A stretch of 64,000 nt of DNA. It comes from Antedon mediterranea. Taxonomy: Eukaryota > Echinodermata > Crinoidea > Comatulida > Antedonidae. The DNA lies in contig NC_092674.1 in assembly GCF_964355755.1 (NCBI RefSeq), positions 26,090,001 to 26,154,000 of the forward strand, given 5' to 3'. Below the pieces are notes generated by a model. That model was not told the origin of the DNA, did not search any database, and was given only the letters and a program-made list of their open reading frames with translations. The position numbers were made by a program, and so were the translations under genes. Positions 1-11,400 of the stretch are shown here, in pieces; positions within the stretch are counted from its first letter, which is position 1, and each line of letters starts with the position of its first letter.

Positions 1-230
1 ATGGAGTACCATGAGGATTGCCAACAGTGCAAGCACTATCAAAGTGGCCCTCCAATACTCCAAACCACATTATACAAACAAGCGTGGATGTAGTACCATG
101 AGAATTGCCAACAGTGCAAGCACTATCAAAGTGGCTCTCCAATACTCCAAACCACATTATACAAACAAGCGTGGATGGAGTACCATGAGAATTGCCAACA
201 GTGCAAGCACTATCAAAGTGGCTCTCCATT
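1..230. repeat. 87-bp tandem repeat, about 2.6 copies, cut by window start
   Basis: Copies begin at 11, 98 and 185, giving a period of 87 bp; the third copy diverges near 226. Because 87 is a multiple of three, the + strand stays open and would encode a 29-residue repeat starting MRIANSAST. No homology to a known protein is recognised and there is no splice or gene context, so a non-coding minisatellite is the safer reading. The array continues to the left of the window. Confidence 0.85.
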
Positions 231-468
231 TCCTAGAATCAGATGTTTCGATGAAATTTTGTTTCGCAAGTATAGGCTACAAACAATGAAGTCCCTTTCA
301 GGAATGAATGAATCAATCAATCAATCAATCGTGTTATTATAATTATATCGCAAAGTGTGTACTTAATATTTTTTTAACACGTTTCATGAGGGTAGCCCAT
401 CCAGCTGATCATTTGTGGCCCTCGAATACCTTTTTGTAGTGTGATTTTATAGTTTTTCCGGTCTTTTT

Positions 469-597
469 AGTCGCGTGGACGCGACTCTATAGTTCACTAT
501 GTCGGTCGGTCGGTCGGTCGGTGTGTCGGTCTGTCGGTCGGTCCGGTATCACTATGCGTTTAGCACGCGACTTATGGCTGTTGGCCTTGTTTTTTTA
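469..597 (+). repeat. CGGT-rich dispersed repeat, copy 1
   Basis: The unit starts with AGTCGCGTG and ACGCGACTCTATAG, runs through a (CGGT)n microsatellite, and ends with AGCACGCGACT and GGCCTTGTTTT. The same order of blocks recurs at 2284-2391, so this is a dispersed family rather than a simple microsatellite. The GTCGCGTG and CACGCGAC ends are roughly inverted, which suggests a small palindromic mobile element. Confidence 0.7.
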
Positions 598-2283
598 TAT
601 ATTTAATATACATTGTATTCTGGTTTTACATTTCTATTCAACTAATAATTTAACTTTTCTAAGGAAGGAAATGGTAACGTCTTTCAGTATTCATTCATAG
701 TCAAACACAGTAAAATGTGTACATGGTTTAAAATTAGTTCCGTTTGTTCAAAGTTAAGAATTTACATAAAATATAAAAATGAATTAAAAAGGTTACAATT
801 TGGTAAAACAGAAATAAAACACAACGTTTAAAATATAGATAACATCGGTTAAAATACCAAATACAAATAAGATTGGTGTGTGTAAGGGTATAGCATAAAA
901 TAATCAACGTTTCATTTTGATTGCCTTAACGTGTTTCTCATCATATTGGTTTTCCATCTTGAGAGTACACTAAACGCACTGACCTACTAAAGACAAGGTA
1001 ATGGTGGAGAGGGTGATACTCATCCGACATAATTAATTTAATTTGTTTTAATTATAGCACTGTAAACCATATCTTTAGCGTTCTTACTATCTTTAGCTCC
1101 AATTATTCGGTAAGCTGATTTTGTTATTTATCGAGGCTATAAAACCAAGCTATTGCTTGTTAAAACTGATCAAATTACTTGATAAAACAACCCCAAGATT
1201 CTATTGCAAACATGAAATTTCTTCATACTTCTTAAAAAATAAAGCCTCTGTTTACACCTAGGCCTATTTGGTAACACATGTTGATTTTTTTTTCCAGTTA
1301 AGTTTATCATCAATTATTGTACCTAAATATGTTACAATCTCAACCTCTGTATCATTCATTTTGATTCGCTTTAACTTTATTTTGTGTCTTTTATGTGTAA
1401 AGGGGTTGGATCAACCGGCTCAGCTACAATTCAATTAAGGTTGACACTGGTCTTTCCAACTTGTTGTTATGTATATACTGAAATAGACCGAATAATAATG
1501 AAATGAAATTAAATAATTGTCAGCTCATTGTGGTTTTTATCTTTCTATAATATATATTGTTATAACATCTCTTACAGTGTTGCTCCACACGGCATTTGTT
1601 ATCAATCATTACCCACCTAGGTAAGTAGGCTTTAAGGCTTTCAGACTAGTTTTCTTTGATTAATATATGATCCCTGCAAAAATCGATCTTCGCTTGACGC
1701 ACCGGTAATTGCCATTTAAATAAGGTCTTTGGATTAGATTCCATTGTAAAAACATTTAATTTCATCATATCTAGTTAAATTATTACTTCAGTTCAACTTA
1801 ATAAGCAACAGTAGCGGTGTCATCAGCATTATATGAATTAAATGCATTTAGTTTGACTATAATGTATAAGTTCAGGCGGTGAAATAAATGTAATCACCGA
1901 GTCAACCTTCAACTATTTTCAATCTTGGAAATATCAATAAATCTTAATATTCTTAATCAGTCCTTAGGTCTAATCCTTTTTTTTTTCTAATATTAATAAA
2001 GATAATAAAATCGATACGGCAATATTGTTGAAAACAAAATCTAAAAATCGACCAAGCAACGTACGTACCAAAACAACAAAAATAATTGTATTGATGGACT
2101 ATGCTACATCCATTGGAATGGAATAAACTTTTCAATTTTACTAAAACACTGAAAATATCAAAATATTCAGTACCATTTATCGACTGTACTTTAAAATCTT
2201 TTATCTCGTCCGTTCGTGCTTTCAGTGTTTACAAATACTGAGGTTTAATACGGTACCATAAAAGTCTCATTTATTTTATTTGT
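598..2283. other. Intergenic, no gene seen
   Basis: AT-rich sequence with only short open frames and no recognisable protein, RNA gene or strong repeat. Confidence 0.6.
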
Positions 2284-2391
2284 AGTCGCGTGCAACGCGA
2301 CTCTACAGCTCACTATGTCGGTCGGTTGGTCGGTTGGTCGGTAAACACCAACTTCAGCACGCGACTGCAGCCCTGTATATGGCCTTGTTTT
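2284..2391 (+). repeat. CGGT-rich dispersed repeat, copy 2
   Basis: It matches the copy at 469-597: the same CGCGACTCTA start, CACTATGTCGGTCGG core, AGCACGCGACT and terminal GGCCTTGTTTTA. The microsatellite core is shorter and mutated to CGGTTGGT units. Confidence 0.7.
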
Positions 2392-3237
2392 ATGTAATGA
2401 ATTAATGAATTGATTTTAAACAAAGAAATGAAAAATCAGTCTTTCCATAAACAATATTCAGTGAGAATTATTACAATTTGAGAAAAACAATATTATTTTG
2501 CTGTCGAATGTATACAGTAAGTCTGATAATTGACTAAGTAATTAGAAGTCTATTTAAAGGTCAGCTAAATATTACAAGTAATAGCAGTAGCTAATTAAAA
2601 ACCTGAACCGTTTATAAATATGTTTTATTTTTCTAATATTTTATAGTAAATTAATAAATTCTTTTATGTGAACTTTATTCAATCAATTGTACATTTTTTA
2701 GTATTATAATGGTAACCATAAAAACCTGTATTTACAGTGATTTTTACAACAAAAAAATACTAATTATAAAATATATAGTGATTATTTACAGTAATGATAA
2801 TACAAAATTAATTGTTTGTTTTAACTATTATTGGAAACAGAAGTTGAATAATAAAATACTGAATAAATACAAAGTTTCATTAGAGGTTTACAATCAATGG
2901 AAAAAATGAATACATTATATAATTATCTTGAAAATATTCTTTTTTTCAAACATATACCTACAAACCAGATGAACATTTTCAATTACATTATATAATATTG
3001 TAAGTATCAAAAATATCAGATAGTGTTTAGGAAGATTAGGCCTACTGTATTGGCAACGGCCTACAAATAAACATGGTTATAAGCAAAAGTTATATATCGA
3101 TTGATTGAATCGGGCATAGTGAAAGTGTTTAGGCCTAGCTGTTTCAATTAACTAATTGAAAATACCAGTGTATGTGTGTTTTGTTTTCCAATCGTTAGCT
3201 ACCGTTTCCAATACAAACAATGGCATTTAAAGGCACT

Positions 3238-4391
3238 CCAAAACTGTAAAACTCTTTCTTTAAATTAATTTATTACAAATCTTTGTCTGATAGTATACTT
3301 AATTAACTAATTAGCGTTGTAATATTTATCATTGCAGTCATGTTAAAGACCCCTTCCCTGCAATTTTGGACGTTTTTTGGAAAATAATACATATATATCA
3401 CTTTAAAAACATTAAACCATGTCATTCCTTGTCTTAAATGTACGTTTTATGGTAAATTATGATAAAAAGTGAGAAACAATGCACTACCTAAGTAGCTCGC
3501 GGCGATCGACCTCTCGTGGACGGTCTTAGGCCTAGCCTAGCTAGGCTTAGTTTTGTAGGCCTAGCTGGTAAACATCGATAACGTACGAACATCGTACGCT
3601 AGCTATAGGCCTATACCTAGCCTGACGTTGTATAGTTGCTGCATTAATTGTCTTTCTATTTTTGCCAGACTCCGTTGATACAAATTGGGGAAAACCCGGT
3701 ATTTTCGCTGAAAAGTTAGGAGTCTTCCATTTGTTTTGGCTTCACGATCGATCGAAAAGTGGGCGAATTACAGGTGAAAAACAAAAATATCAATCCGCGC
3801 GCAATGCATTTTGGGATTTATAGCGGGCCGCTATAATTATTAGAATCGATTTATTTTTCACATTTGTAACCGCTTAAAGACGAAAAAAGTTATCGCAATA
3901 GGACCATATAGTATTATTTTTACATTAAATAGGCCTATAGTTTGTGATCTTAAATTAGATCTAAAAAACGTAGGGAATGGGGCTTTAAATGAGTTAACCA
4001 AGTTATATTACTCATTGTTACCACTTTAATTTATCCAATGTTGTTCATTGTTCAAAACTGTAAAACTCTTCCTTTAAATTAATTTATTACAAATCTTTGT
4101 CTGATAGTATACTTAATTAACTAATTAGCGTTGTAATATTTATCATTGCAGTCATGTTAAATGATTTAACCAAGTTATATTACTCATTGTTACCACTTTA
4201 AATTATCCAATGTTGTTCATTGTTCAAAACTGTAAAACTCTTCCTTTAAATTAATTTATTATAAATTTTTGTCTGATAGTGTACTTAATTAACTAATTAG
4301 CGTTGTAATATTTATCATTGCAGTCATGTTAAAATGAGTTCACCAAGTTATATTACTCATTGTTACCACTTTAATTTATTCCAATGTTGTT
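3238..4391. repeat. 172-bp tandem repeat, three copies, first one interrupted
   Basis: The marker AAACTGTAAAACTCTT occurs at 3241, 4055 and 4227. Copies two and three are 172 bp apart. Copies one and two are 814 bp apart, which equals 172 plus the 642 bp contributed by an inserted element and its TTAA duplication. The unit includes ATTGCAGTCATGTTAAATGA, which is the insertion target. No coding potential is seen. Confidence 0.92.
3347..3984. mobile_element. Non-autonomous DNA transposon flanked by TTAA
   Basis: This 638-bp insertion has TTAA on both sides (3343-3346 and 3985-3988). Its ends are imperfect inverted repeats: the left begins AGACCCCTTCCCT, followed after a short gap by ACGTTTTTTGG; the right, read in reverse complement, begins AGCCCCATTCCCT and continues ACGTTTTTTAG. 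No transposase is visible inside. TTAA targets are typical of piggyBac and Kolobok transposons; which superfamily drove this copy is not clear. It sits inside the first unit of the 172-bp tandem array, and the empty site is preserved in the neighbouring units. Confidence 0.85.
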
Positions 4392-5413
4392 GGTGATGAT
4401 GAATTGATTTTCTACATCAACAAGTATATTGGTAGTCATGGCAATGTTGGTCGAATTACTTCTACGCTGATTTGGATTCAGGCGGAATCTTTACAATTTC
4501 TTTGTTCTATAATCACGTGATCTGAATAATTGAAAATGCTTCTATATATTATTATTAAGATTAATATTCTTAAAAACCTCGATTGAAATAATGGTATACA
4601 AATGGTAGTGTAGCCCTAAGCGGAATAATTTGTGACATAATGTATTTAAGAAGTGGTTTGTTTTTTTCTTACAAATTTACGCAATTTTTGAAAAGTTAAC
4701 TGAGTGTGATATGTATATTTGCGGAAAATATAATAATATTACTTCTCTATTGGTCAATACACACGTTATCCTTACAAAATGAACTAATAAACAAATGATT
4801 ACTGCGCACGTGCAAGTTCTGAGCTCATACACGTTATTGATAATTCATGACACGTACATTTTCTAAACAAATAAATTGCCCCGGGTTCCAATTTGTTATT
4901 GTAAGAAAGAAAATTATTTGACAAAATATCCTCATAAAAATAATTGTCCACGAAGGCAAAAGTAAATATTAATGCATCAGATATTACTAGGGCTAATTCA
5001 AAAATCGATTTTTATTGATAATTATTTATATTTGGAATTAAATACATCTTGATACTTGATTACTGTGTTTTACGATCAAGATAATGAAGTTAACTAGGAA
5101 TGTATAGCATGCGCAGCAGACACTAATTAGATCTATGTTTTTATTACGTGCGCCAGTAGCAGAAAATGTGAGCGTGCTCTGACGTATGCAAAAGAAAGAG
5201 AAGTGTCTTAGTCTATTAGGCCTACCTAGTTCAGAGGTCCATTAGAAACACAATAACGATTCAATAAACTAATCGATATGGCGTAATGAGGAGGCTCATG
5301 GGAACTGGTTAAAATAATAGAAGTAATAATAGTCATCATTATATTTGGTGTAAATTTAGTCGGTTTCCTGTAAACTACTTTGATTACTTTAAGATTCACG
5401 GCAAGTCTTCGTC
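4392..5413. other. Upstream region of the first DEG/ENaC gene
   Basis: AT-rich sequence with no recognisable gene. It should hold the promoter of the channel gene that starts at 5414, but no single motif stands out enough to call. Confidence 0.5.
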
Positions 5414-8400
5414 ATGGAAGCTTGGTCAAATGTGGATACATTTTCGCCAAACCGGGAAAAAACGAATGATTACCGGCTAAGTTTTAGGCCTACTAACTAT
5501 ACCGTGCCTCCACGGGATGGCGTAAAATCTGACGATGTTGGTAAAAGTAACTCTTCAAAGAAAAAACATATTATTGATGATTTGGAATCGTTTTCTCAGA
5601 ATACTACTCTACATGGACTCAACTATGTTACAAGTAAGGAGTCGTCCACAGCTAGAAGGTAAGTTTACCCGTCTGTCTGTTGGTCCTTTTGCGTTTACAT
5701 TTGTTATTAAAACTTGGTGCTTTTAAATGCTATTAGATTTTAATGAATATCCGTATATATTTTTTGGGGTGGGGGTGGGGTGGGGTTGGGGTGGCTGCCC
5801 ATGTAATCAGAAAGCAAATGTTTCTTTAAGGTTATTTATATATTGCGGTTCATTAGACTTCTCGAGCCGAATTAACATTGAATGTTCATGTTACAAATTT
5901 AAAACACACAACTTGATTCAGATAGCAAACACTAACTCTGGTAAGAGGTGTTTACAATGTGTCTAGTACACGCGTAATTTATTAAGCTCATTTTTATTTT
6001 TCTTGTTCGTTATATTCTTTCCTAAAAGGTTGGCTTGGACAGTGATTGTCACAACAATGATGATTGTGTTCATATACATCGGGATAATAAACAATGTTCT
6101 ACGATATCTAGACCGTCCCATCAACACCATCATATCAATGAACTACTTGCTAGATATGGACTTTCCGGCAGTGACTATCTGTAATTACAACCAATGGAAA
6201 GCCTCCATTGTAGGACCAGACAATATTAATATGTTATTCCTGCTTTCCTGGTCAACATTGAAGTATCCGGATCAACAGACATTGGATATTATCAATGCAA
6301 CTAAAAGAGATTTTGACTTAACTGATTTTAACATGACTCATCAGATTGAGGATATGCTGATGAGTTGCTCGTGGAAGAATGCTGAGCGTTGTGGGCCACG
6401 AGATTTTAGGCGAGTAGTGACCCAATGGGGTGTATGTTACACATTCAACAATCCAGAAAATTCAAGCCAAGTAAGGAAAGTAAAACAGTCAGGTAGTAAC
6501 TATGGGCTAAGTATGCGACTGAAGGTCGAGCAAGAAGAATACATACATGGTGATAATACCGGAGCTGGAATCAGGGTGCGTAAAATGACTTTGTTTTACG
6601 TTTAGGATAACGCTGGATAAATATTGGGTTCATATACATAATTTACTTTAGGCAATTCATAATTATTTTGCCAATGACAACAAATAATATAAAAAAAATG
6701 TTTTACATAAAGTAAATGACCTTTAATTCACTGTTTTTATATCGTACTATTTGATTAAAACTCGTTTTAAATGTTATGAATTTCCTAAAATTGTTAAGCT
6801 AAACTGAATAGGCCATTTTATTGATGTCTGACACTATTTTAATTAACGTGAATTTGTTACCCAATAGTGAATTTTCATTTTCAGGCAACATCGCCAGGCG
6901 ACTACGCAGCTATTGAGTCTAATAACATTTCAACTCAATAGTGGTTCCTATTGTTGGTACACAGTTAATTACATACTAATTTAGGTTCTAGACTAAAATT
7001 AATAAAAATATAAATATTTTGGCACATATGGCGCTTCATACATATTATAATACATGAGCTCGTATTTTCAGACTAAAAATCGAAACACCGATTGGTGGAC
7101 TAAGATAAAACGACAAGAAATACAGATTTAGGGCAAGTCTAATTACATACTTGATATTGCACCATAGTGTCATGATAATTATACCACCATTAAATGGAGA
7201 AAAAATGAACGAATTAAAAAATTCAAAAATTGTACCGGGCCATCGTTATTAATAATTAAGAAGAAAGACGCCGGTCAATTGTGATAATTAAAAAACAAAC
7301 AAAACTCTTCTTCTATACATATTAATATCAATATCGTAATAGCCTAGTAAACAATTCCATAATTATACTTGTGTTATCGACTAGAAAAATAAATTGAATT
7401 TTACCAGGAGAGCCAATTGACCCACGTTAACAAATCAAATACAAATTGGTAATGTCAACATTTGAAACAATATCACCAATTTAGGAGAATTTCCTAATTA
7501 AATAAAGATCGGTAATTAGCACAAATTATAATGAAATTATTAACCTATTTGACCTAAAATTCTGGTTATTATTTGTAAATTGTGATGGTTTCGTCATCAA
7601 AATTGAAAGAAAGACAAAGTCGATCCGACAACAACTTCGTAACAAAGATGGCGCGACAGCGACAACGCGAGACAACGAAACACGACTGGCGGCGTGACAA
7701 CGACGGCGTGACGTACAAAGATGGCACGTCAGCGACAACGCGACACAACGAAACGTTACTGACGACGTGACAACGACGGCGTGACGTACAAAGATGGCAC
7801 GACAGCGACAACGCGACACAACGAAACTCGATGGGCGCCGTGAAAATGGAAACATTTTATAAATTGCAGTCATAATGACAATGCAAAATTTTAAGTCAAT
7901 TATGTAATGACAGCATCAATAATTATTAGGATGGTAAATAAACAATTTAAAATCAGATTTGAAAATATATTTAATGACTACATAAACAGAATACGGACGA
8001 TGATGACGTCAACAATTACAGTGATAATCATAGATGATGTATTGGATGACGATGAAGATGGTAATAATAATGATAATAGTAGATTACAAAGACAATTTTA
8101 TTTATGTCTTTAGGCACACGTGGCCAGGGATTACCAATAGTAAATTAATCACTGTCCTATCAAATAGCCCCTGATACAGGGGCTATTTTGTAAACCAGTT
8201 CACTCCCTACTTTTCTTGAATGATGAACTGTGTTCTTTAAAGTACACACAACATGTTATAACTTTGTACACTGGACCTACGATTTATAGTCATTATCCAA
8301 AAAGACTTAATTCACTTAAATCACATGTTTTATATTAACTTTGTTGAATCGACTATAATGTATTTTATCCGTTTATTTTATATTGACACTGTTGATTCGT

Positions 8401-11400
8401 CTATTTGTTATTTTAATATTTTTATATAGTTTATTATATATCATTGTTGTTACTTTGGGAGTATGGAACCTGAAGTCTTGTTATAGTGATTAGGTTCACT
8501 TTTAGGTTCCTGCCTACTCCCTTAGTTTCTGTGTTTTTGTTTGTTTGTAACTGGTTTTTGGCAATAAATAATAATATTAATAATAATAATAAGACTTGTT
8601 CCACCACCAGATCTAGGAGTGAGTCGGCCTCGAACCCTTGTCGATATTGTTGGCTATTTACTGTAAACGGCGCCCCTGTCTTAATCACTCGACCATTTGA
8701 CTCGTGATAAATATAAGAATGATTATGATCATGACGATGTGGTAATAACATGCAACTACAGTAGTGTAACGGTGACGAGAAATTATGTTTAGGCCTATGA
8801 TTTTAATTTGAAATCTATTTTACAGATATTGGTACATGAGCAAGGACAGATACCATTGGTAAAATCCTTAGGGTTCTCCGTCTCACCAGGGTTTGAATCT
8901 CACGTTGGAATGAGACATACAAAGGTAAGTACAGTGACGTAACGGCTATGAGCGCTCACTGGCTAAACCCAGGGGCGCCGGAGCTTAAGCCAGGATATTA
9001 AAAGACATTAAAATATGTCGAAAAGGGCTAAAAACCCGCCCTAAGTCTCCCACTTAGGGTTCCTACACCAGGGGCCTCATGCCTCTGCGTTAAGCCAATA
9101 GATAAGTAACAACTATCAAGATTCTGTGACGTCTGTATGAATATTATAAATGATATTACAAAGATTACACTCATCTCCAACCACATTTTAAACGCGCGCG
9201 TTAAATATGTCATCACTGTGTGTGCTGTTACGTCACCGATTTCATGTTTTTTTTACTACAGTAGAATTTCTCCTTCGGAATATCACTATTAAAGGGACAC
9301 ATTCATTTGAAAAAATTTGCTTTATCAATGATAGGTGTATTTTTATTAGGACGACACCGGTTTCAATTCCATTAATGTATACCGCGCACAGGCTTCGTAT
9401 TTAACGTATCTCCTTAATGTATTTCAGTTCAATACATTGATTGACTTCGACACCTAATCATAATGCTTTCATACCTGTAGCTATACAGGCTGCAACAATT
9501 TCTAAATATCGACCAACAACAAATATGGCGTCGTAATGATCTTTTAAAATACTTGTGCAGCAATGATTCTTCTTCCCCATCACTCATACTAACACGGTTC
9601 TCGTTTATTTTGCTTGTTTTGTTAGGTTGAGAATTTACCATACCCCTACCCATCAAATTGCAGACAAAAGGCATTGAAATTCGGACCGTACACGGCACAA
9701 ACCTGTCATTACGAATGCTATGTGGATTACGTCATCAAAAACTGTGGTTGCCGAGATTATAGGATGCCAGGTTTGTTTATGCAATTATAAATCAGACATT
9801 AACTAAACCCCTTAAAGGCCCATTTACACTAGGACCATAACGATTGACGATAAATAGACAAATTTGCATTTTTCATACATAAAACAAAAGAAATAACAAT
9901 CTATGCTTCCTTTGATGAAAATGTATTTACACACGTCCAATCAAAACGACTTCATGATTAGTAAGAGCAATAATATCGTGACAATAAAACATTTAATTGT
10001 AATTTTAAAAATATTATTTTTTTTCAAAGACAGCATAAATGATTATCCTATAGTTCTAGAACAAAAACCTTTCTAATTTCTTTTGTTTTATGTCCAAAAA
10101 ATGCATGCTTATATATTTATTTTTTATCGTTAACGTCCCAGCCTTAAGCCCTTCATAAAAAGGGCATCAACGGCTCCTATTATTGATACAATGATAACAC
10201 CCCTATTATGGTTGAGTTCAAACGAAGCCCCTATTAGAACAGATTTCACCAACCCTATTGGAAAAACGGAAGGGAGATGAGATTGGTGAAAGAGATACAA
10301 GAGTAGAGAATTCCATACCCTTAGGCCTACATGTGATACGCACTTATAGGTTGACAACAAATTTAAATAATCATCTGTTATTATTTACATAAATGTAATC
10401 TTTCAGGAGACGTGCGAATATGCGACGTTTACGAGACAATAACTTGTGTGAACAATGCAACGTGTAAGTATTAGTGATTTGATGAAATCAGACAACGTAA
10501 AATTTATTACTGGAAATCCGTACCTTCGTGTAGTTATTTTCCATAAAAAAAACCAACGCAACGACTATTTTAAAGCGTGGTTCCCACTAGCGACGTAACG
10601 CAACGACATATTGACGTTTGAAGTGCTTTAAGCGTGGTTCCCACTAGCGACGCAACGTAACGCAATCTACGTAACGTAAGGAAATGCCCTTCCAATCATT
10701 GTGGTTTCCCCCGCCTGCTTGAAATCAAACCTATGATGTTTGCAGCATTGTTGCGTCGTCGATTCCCACTTGTGATTACGCAATACAGCACTTTGCGTTG
10801 ATACGTCGCTGCGTTGCGTTCTAGTGGGAACCACGCTGTATGGCGTGATCACAAGTGGGAACCGACGACGCAACAATGCTGCAAATATCGCAGGTTTACT
10901 TTAACACAGGCGGGGGCAAACACAATTATTGGAAGGGCATTTTCTTACGTTGCGCAGGTCGCATTACGTTGCGTCACCAGTGGGAACCAAGCTTAAGCGG
11001 GGGTCCGTTCAAGATTTAATATAGTTGTTTCCTCGGGAAAGTTAGTGAAAGTTATCTTCACCACAAAGTTAACCATTTATATTGTTGTTTACAATATGGT
11101 AAACAAAACTATGTTTAAAATGAATCTTTTCAAATATTTTTAAAACTCTTCAGTTGATTTTATTTTGGAGGAGGAAAGGTGTTCCTGTCCAACCGCGTGC
11201 TCAACTGGTGTTTATGACGTCAGAGTTTCGTCAACATATTGGCCCTCTTCTTACGTCACTAACATGTATTTAACACCGATGAATGTCTCAGAGACCGAAG
11301 CAAGGTAAGCCTCTCTTAACAACACCTCGAAAAGAAGCCCATGAGCTTCCTTTTTTTAGTAGTCTTGGTTGAACGGGCTTCTTTTCAAAGTTTTTACTGT

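Noticed and set aside
7526-7873. Open frames of 115 and 80 residues on the minus strand
   Set aside because: They run across the 73-bp minisatellite in a channel intron; the repeated peptide is an artefact.
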